From Mucilaginibacter sp. (GTDB lineage Bacteria; Bacteroidota; Bacteroidia; Sphingobacteriales; Sphingobacteriaceae): DNA of 64,000 nucleotides. A program made the translations under genes and the position numbers. The notes under the pieces were generated by a model, which saw nothing but the letters and a program-made list of their open reading frames with translations, was not told where the DNA came from and ran no database searches. This document shows positions 63,135 through 64,000 of the stretch, one piece after another; the stretch's first letter is position 1, and each line of letters opens with the position of its first letter. The stretch spans positions 31,364-95,363 of the forward strand of contig NZ_JAQBOD010000036.1 of NCBI RefSeq assembly GCF_028288205.1, given 5' to 3'.

Positions 63135-63437
63135 TTTCATCTATTCGGTGCATGGGTACTGGTCGTCTTTTTTGCGGGGGGCCAGGTGATTTTATTTGCC
63201 CATCAGCATAAGGTGAATAAATTCGAATTTAGTACGCATAGCCGCCCTTTTCAGCAAACCGTAACCGAAAAATGTTCCCTATGCGATGCAATGCATTTCA
63301 ACGCCATGGTGGCAGGTGATCATCCCGTCACGGTGCATCTGCTGGCAGCAAGTCCTTACGCTTATAAAGCGGTTACATACACCATTGTCAGCCTTTCGCT
63401 TATCCTTTCTCCTGGCCGCGCTCCGCCGGTTTCGTAA
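63120..63437 (+). CDS. small exported protein with CxxC and His (possible metal binder)
   Basis: 105 aa with TTG start. One signal-like helix (LFGAWVLVVFFAGGQVILFA), HQHK, then KCSLCDAMHFNAM; a second hydrophobic stretch near the end. CxxC-x4-H suggests metal binding. A paralog begins at the window edge with the same upstream sequence. Confidence 0.6.
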   Translation: MKKSKFHLFGAWVLVVFFAGGQVILFAHQHKVNKFEFSTHSRPFQQTVTEKCSLCDAMHFNAMVAGDHPVTVHLLAASPYAYKAVTYTIVSLSLILSPGRAPPVS

Positions 63438-63521
63438 TATTCCCCATTTTTTATGGCCATGTCCTAAAACCAGGCCTTCGTTTGCATTTTAAAAAATTTA
63501 CGATAAAATCAAAGCCACTTT

Positions 63522-63677
63522 ATGGCTTATAAACGATGCGCCGTAATCGGTAGCGCCAATAGGAAGCCCGTGCCAAGGGGAACAGGACAACTGTATATTT
63601 TAAGAAAACGAATGGTGAATCCTATGCTAATCCGTATCGAATGGCGCAACGCAAACCTAATCGAAAAAAAAGAATAA
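63522..63677 (+). CDS. possible small basic protein (51 aa)
   Basis: MAYKRCAVIGSANRKPVPRG, ending IEKKE. It overlaps the next frame by 37 bp. Weakly supported. Confidence 0.25.
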   Translation: MAYKRCAVIGSANRKPVPRGTGQLYILRKRMVNPMLIRIEWRNANLIEKKE

Positions 63678-63889
63678 GCAGGCTTAAACCGGGGAAATTC
63701 CACCCGCTGAACAGGTTCGTCAGGAACAGAGTAGTCAGAAGAGCCGTTGAGCGACAAAAGAAAAAGAAGGGCGAAAAGGAATGGAAGGATATCTTTTTTA
63801 TTATTCTCTGCATTCTATTGACGATAGCTGTCATGGTCATATTAAACCATATCGCGAGATTGCGTGAACAACAATACGAAAAAGAATAG
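63641..63889 (+). CDS. small basic membrane protein (82 aa)
   Basis: Very basic first half (MAQRKPNRKKRISRLKPGKF) and one C-terminal membrane helix (IFFIILCILLTIAVMVILNH). Between the two copies of the ~100-bp repeat. Family not recognised. Confidence 0.45.
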   Translation: MAQRKPNRKKRISRLKPGKFHPLNRFVRNRVVRRAVERQKKKKGEKEWKDIFFIILCILLTIAVMVILNHIARLREQQYEKE

Positions 63890-63892
63890 TCC

Positions 63893-63999
63893 ACTGTAAC
63901 AAAGTTTTGATATTGCAACATGATGGCTTTTAATAATTTATTATTTACATTTGATCGATCACTTAATCGTCAACCTGCTGATTTGAAAAAAAACAGATC
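63893..63999 (+). repeat. ~100-bp direct repeat, copy 2
   Basis: ACTGTAACAAAGTTTTGATA ... TTTGATCGATCACTTAAT ... CTGCTGATTTGAAAAAAA. Same order of blocks as copy 1. Confidence 0.65.
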
Positions 64000-64000
64000 T
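63983..64000 (+). CDS. start of a paralog of the 63120 gene (cut by window)
   Basis: TTG start in the same context as at 63120, giving MKKNRS versus MKKSKF. Only six codons are visible. Confidence 0.45.

Larger units (their letters stand above)
21339..64000. mobile_element. element 2: integrative and conjugative element (right end not in window)
   Basis: It starts at attM with its own recombinase and carries a relaxase operon, a tra operon of the CTnDOT type, RteC and several cargo blocks. No further att copy appears up to 64000, so at least 42.6 kb belongs to it. Confidence 0.8.

Overview
The window is chromosomal DNA of a Bacteroidota bacterium. The family is most likely Sphingobacteriaceae (Mucilaginibacter/Pedobacter-like). 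This is inferred from Bacteroidota -7 boxes of the TAnnTTTG type, surE/lpxB core genes, FecR/SusC-type receptors, a CTnDOT-like tra operon, RteC, BtgA/BtgB-type mobilization genes and an Hc1-like histone. No 16S or marker gene is present to fix the genus.

Core chromosome (1-5261): the end of surE, a secreted protein, lpxB, two tandem paralogous micro-proteins plus a third small gene, an MFS exporter, a candidate small RNA with promoter and terminator, and tRNA-Ala(GGC).

Element 1 (5218-21383): a mobilizable island integrated in the 3' end of tRNA-Ala. Identical 45-bp copies of the tRNA end bound it. It carries a CoiA-like nuclease/WG-repeat protein beside a HEPN/RES-type toxin, a MobA/MobC module with an oriT-like double palindrome, and an IS110-family recombinase. 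The recombinase is preceded by an unusual array of four covarying structured repeats. A second mobilization module (BtgA/BtgB-like), an iteron-like region, an HTH protein, a Fic protein with six operator-like repeats, and a tyrosine recombinase follow.

Element 2 (21339 to beyond 64000): an integrative and conjugative element in tandem at the same tRNA-derived site, with its own recombinase. Layout: mobilization operon (MobC-like, relaxase, coupling protein); a cargo block of ECF sigma, FecR, TonB receptor and S9 peptidase (possible lasso-peptide uptake and opening); RteC and an RNAP-alpha-CTD-like peptide; a tra operon (TraE, F, G, lipoprotein, three VirB5-like paralogs, J, K, L, M). After these come accessory ICE genes including an Hc1-like histone and a J-domain protein, then an AT-rich defence-like block (PHP/AAA ATPase, a class II tRNA-like sequence with a GCC anticodon, a PD-(D/E)XK-like nuclease). 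The end holds a TonB receptor with small Cys-rich proteins, perhaps for metal handling. The mob and tra operons share an identically spaced promoter architecture, which suggests co-regulation. The right attachment site is outside the window.

The strongest candidates for something undescribed are the tandem structured RNA array upstream of the IS110 recombinase (12892-13278), the nuclease-WG/HEPN-RES pair with covarying hairpin repeats on both sides, and the tRNA-like gene lodged between two defence-type genes.
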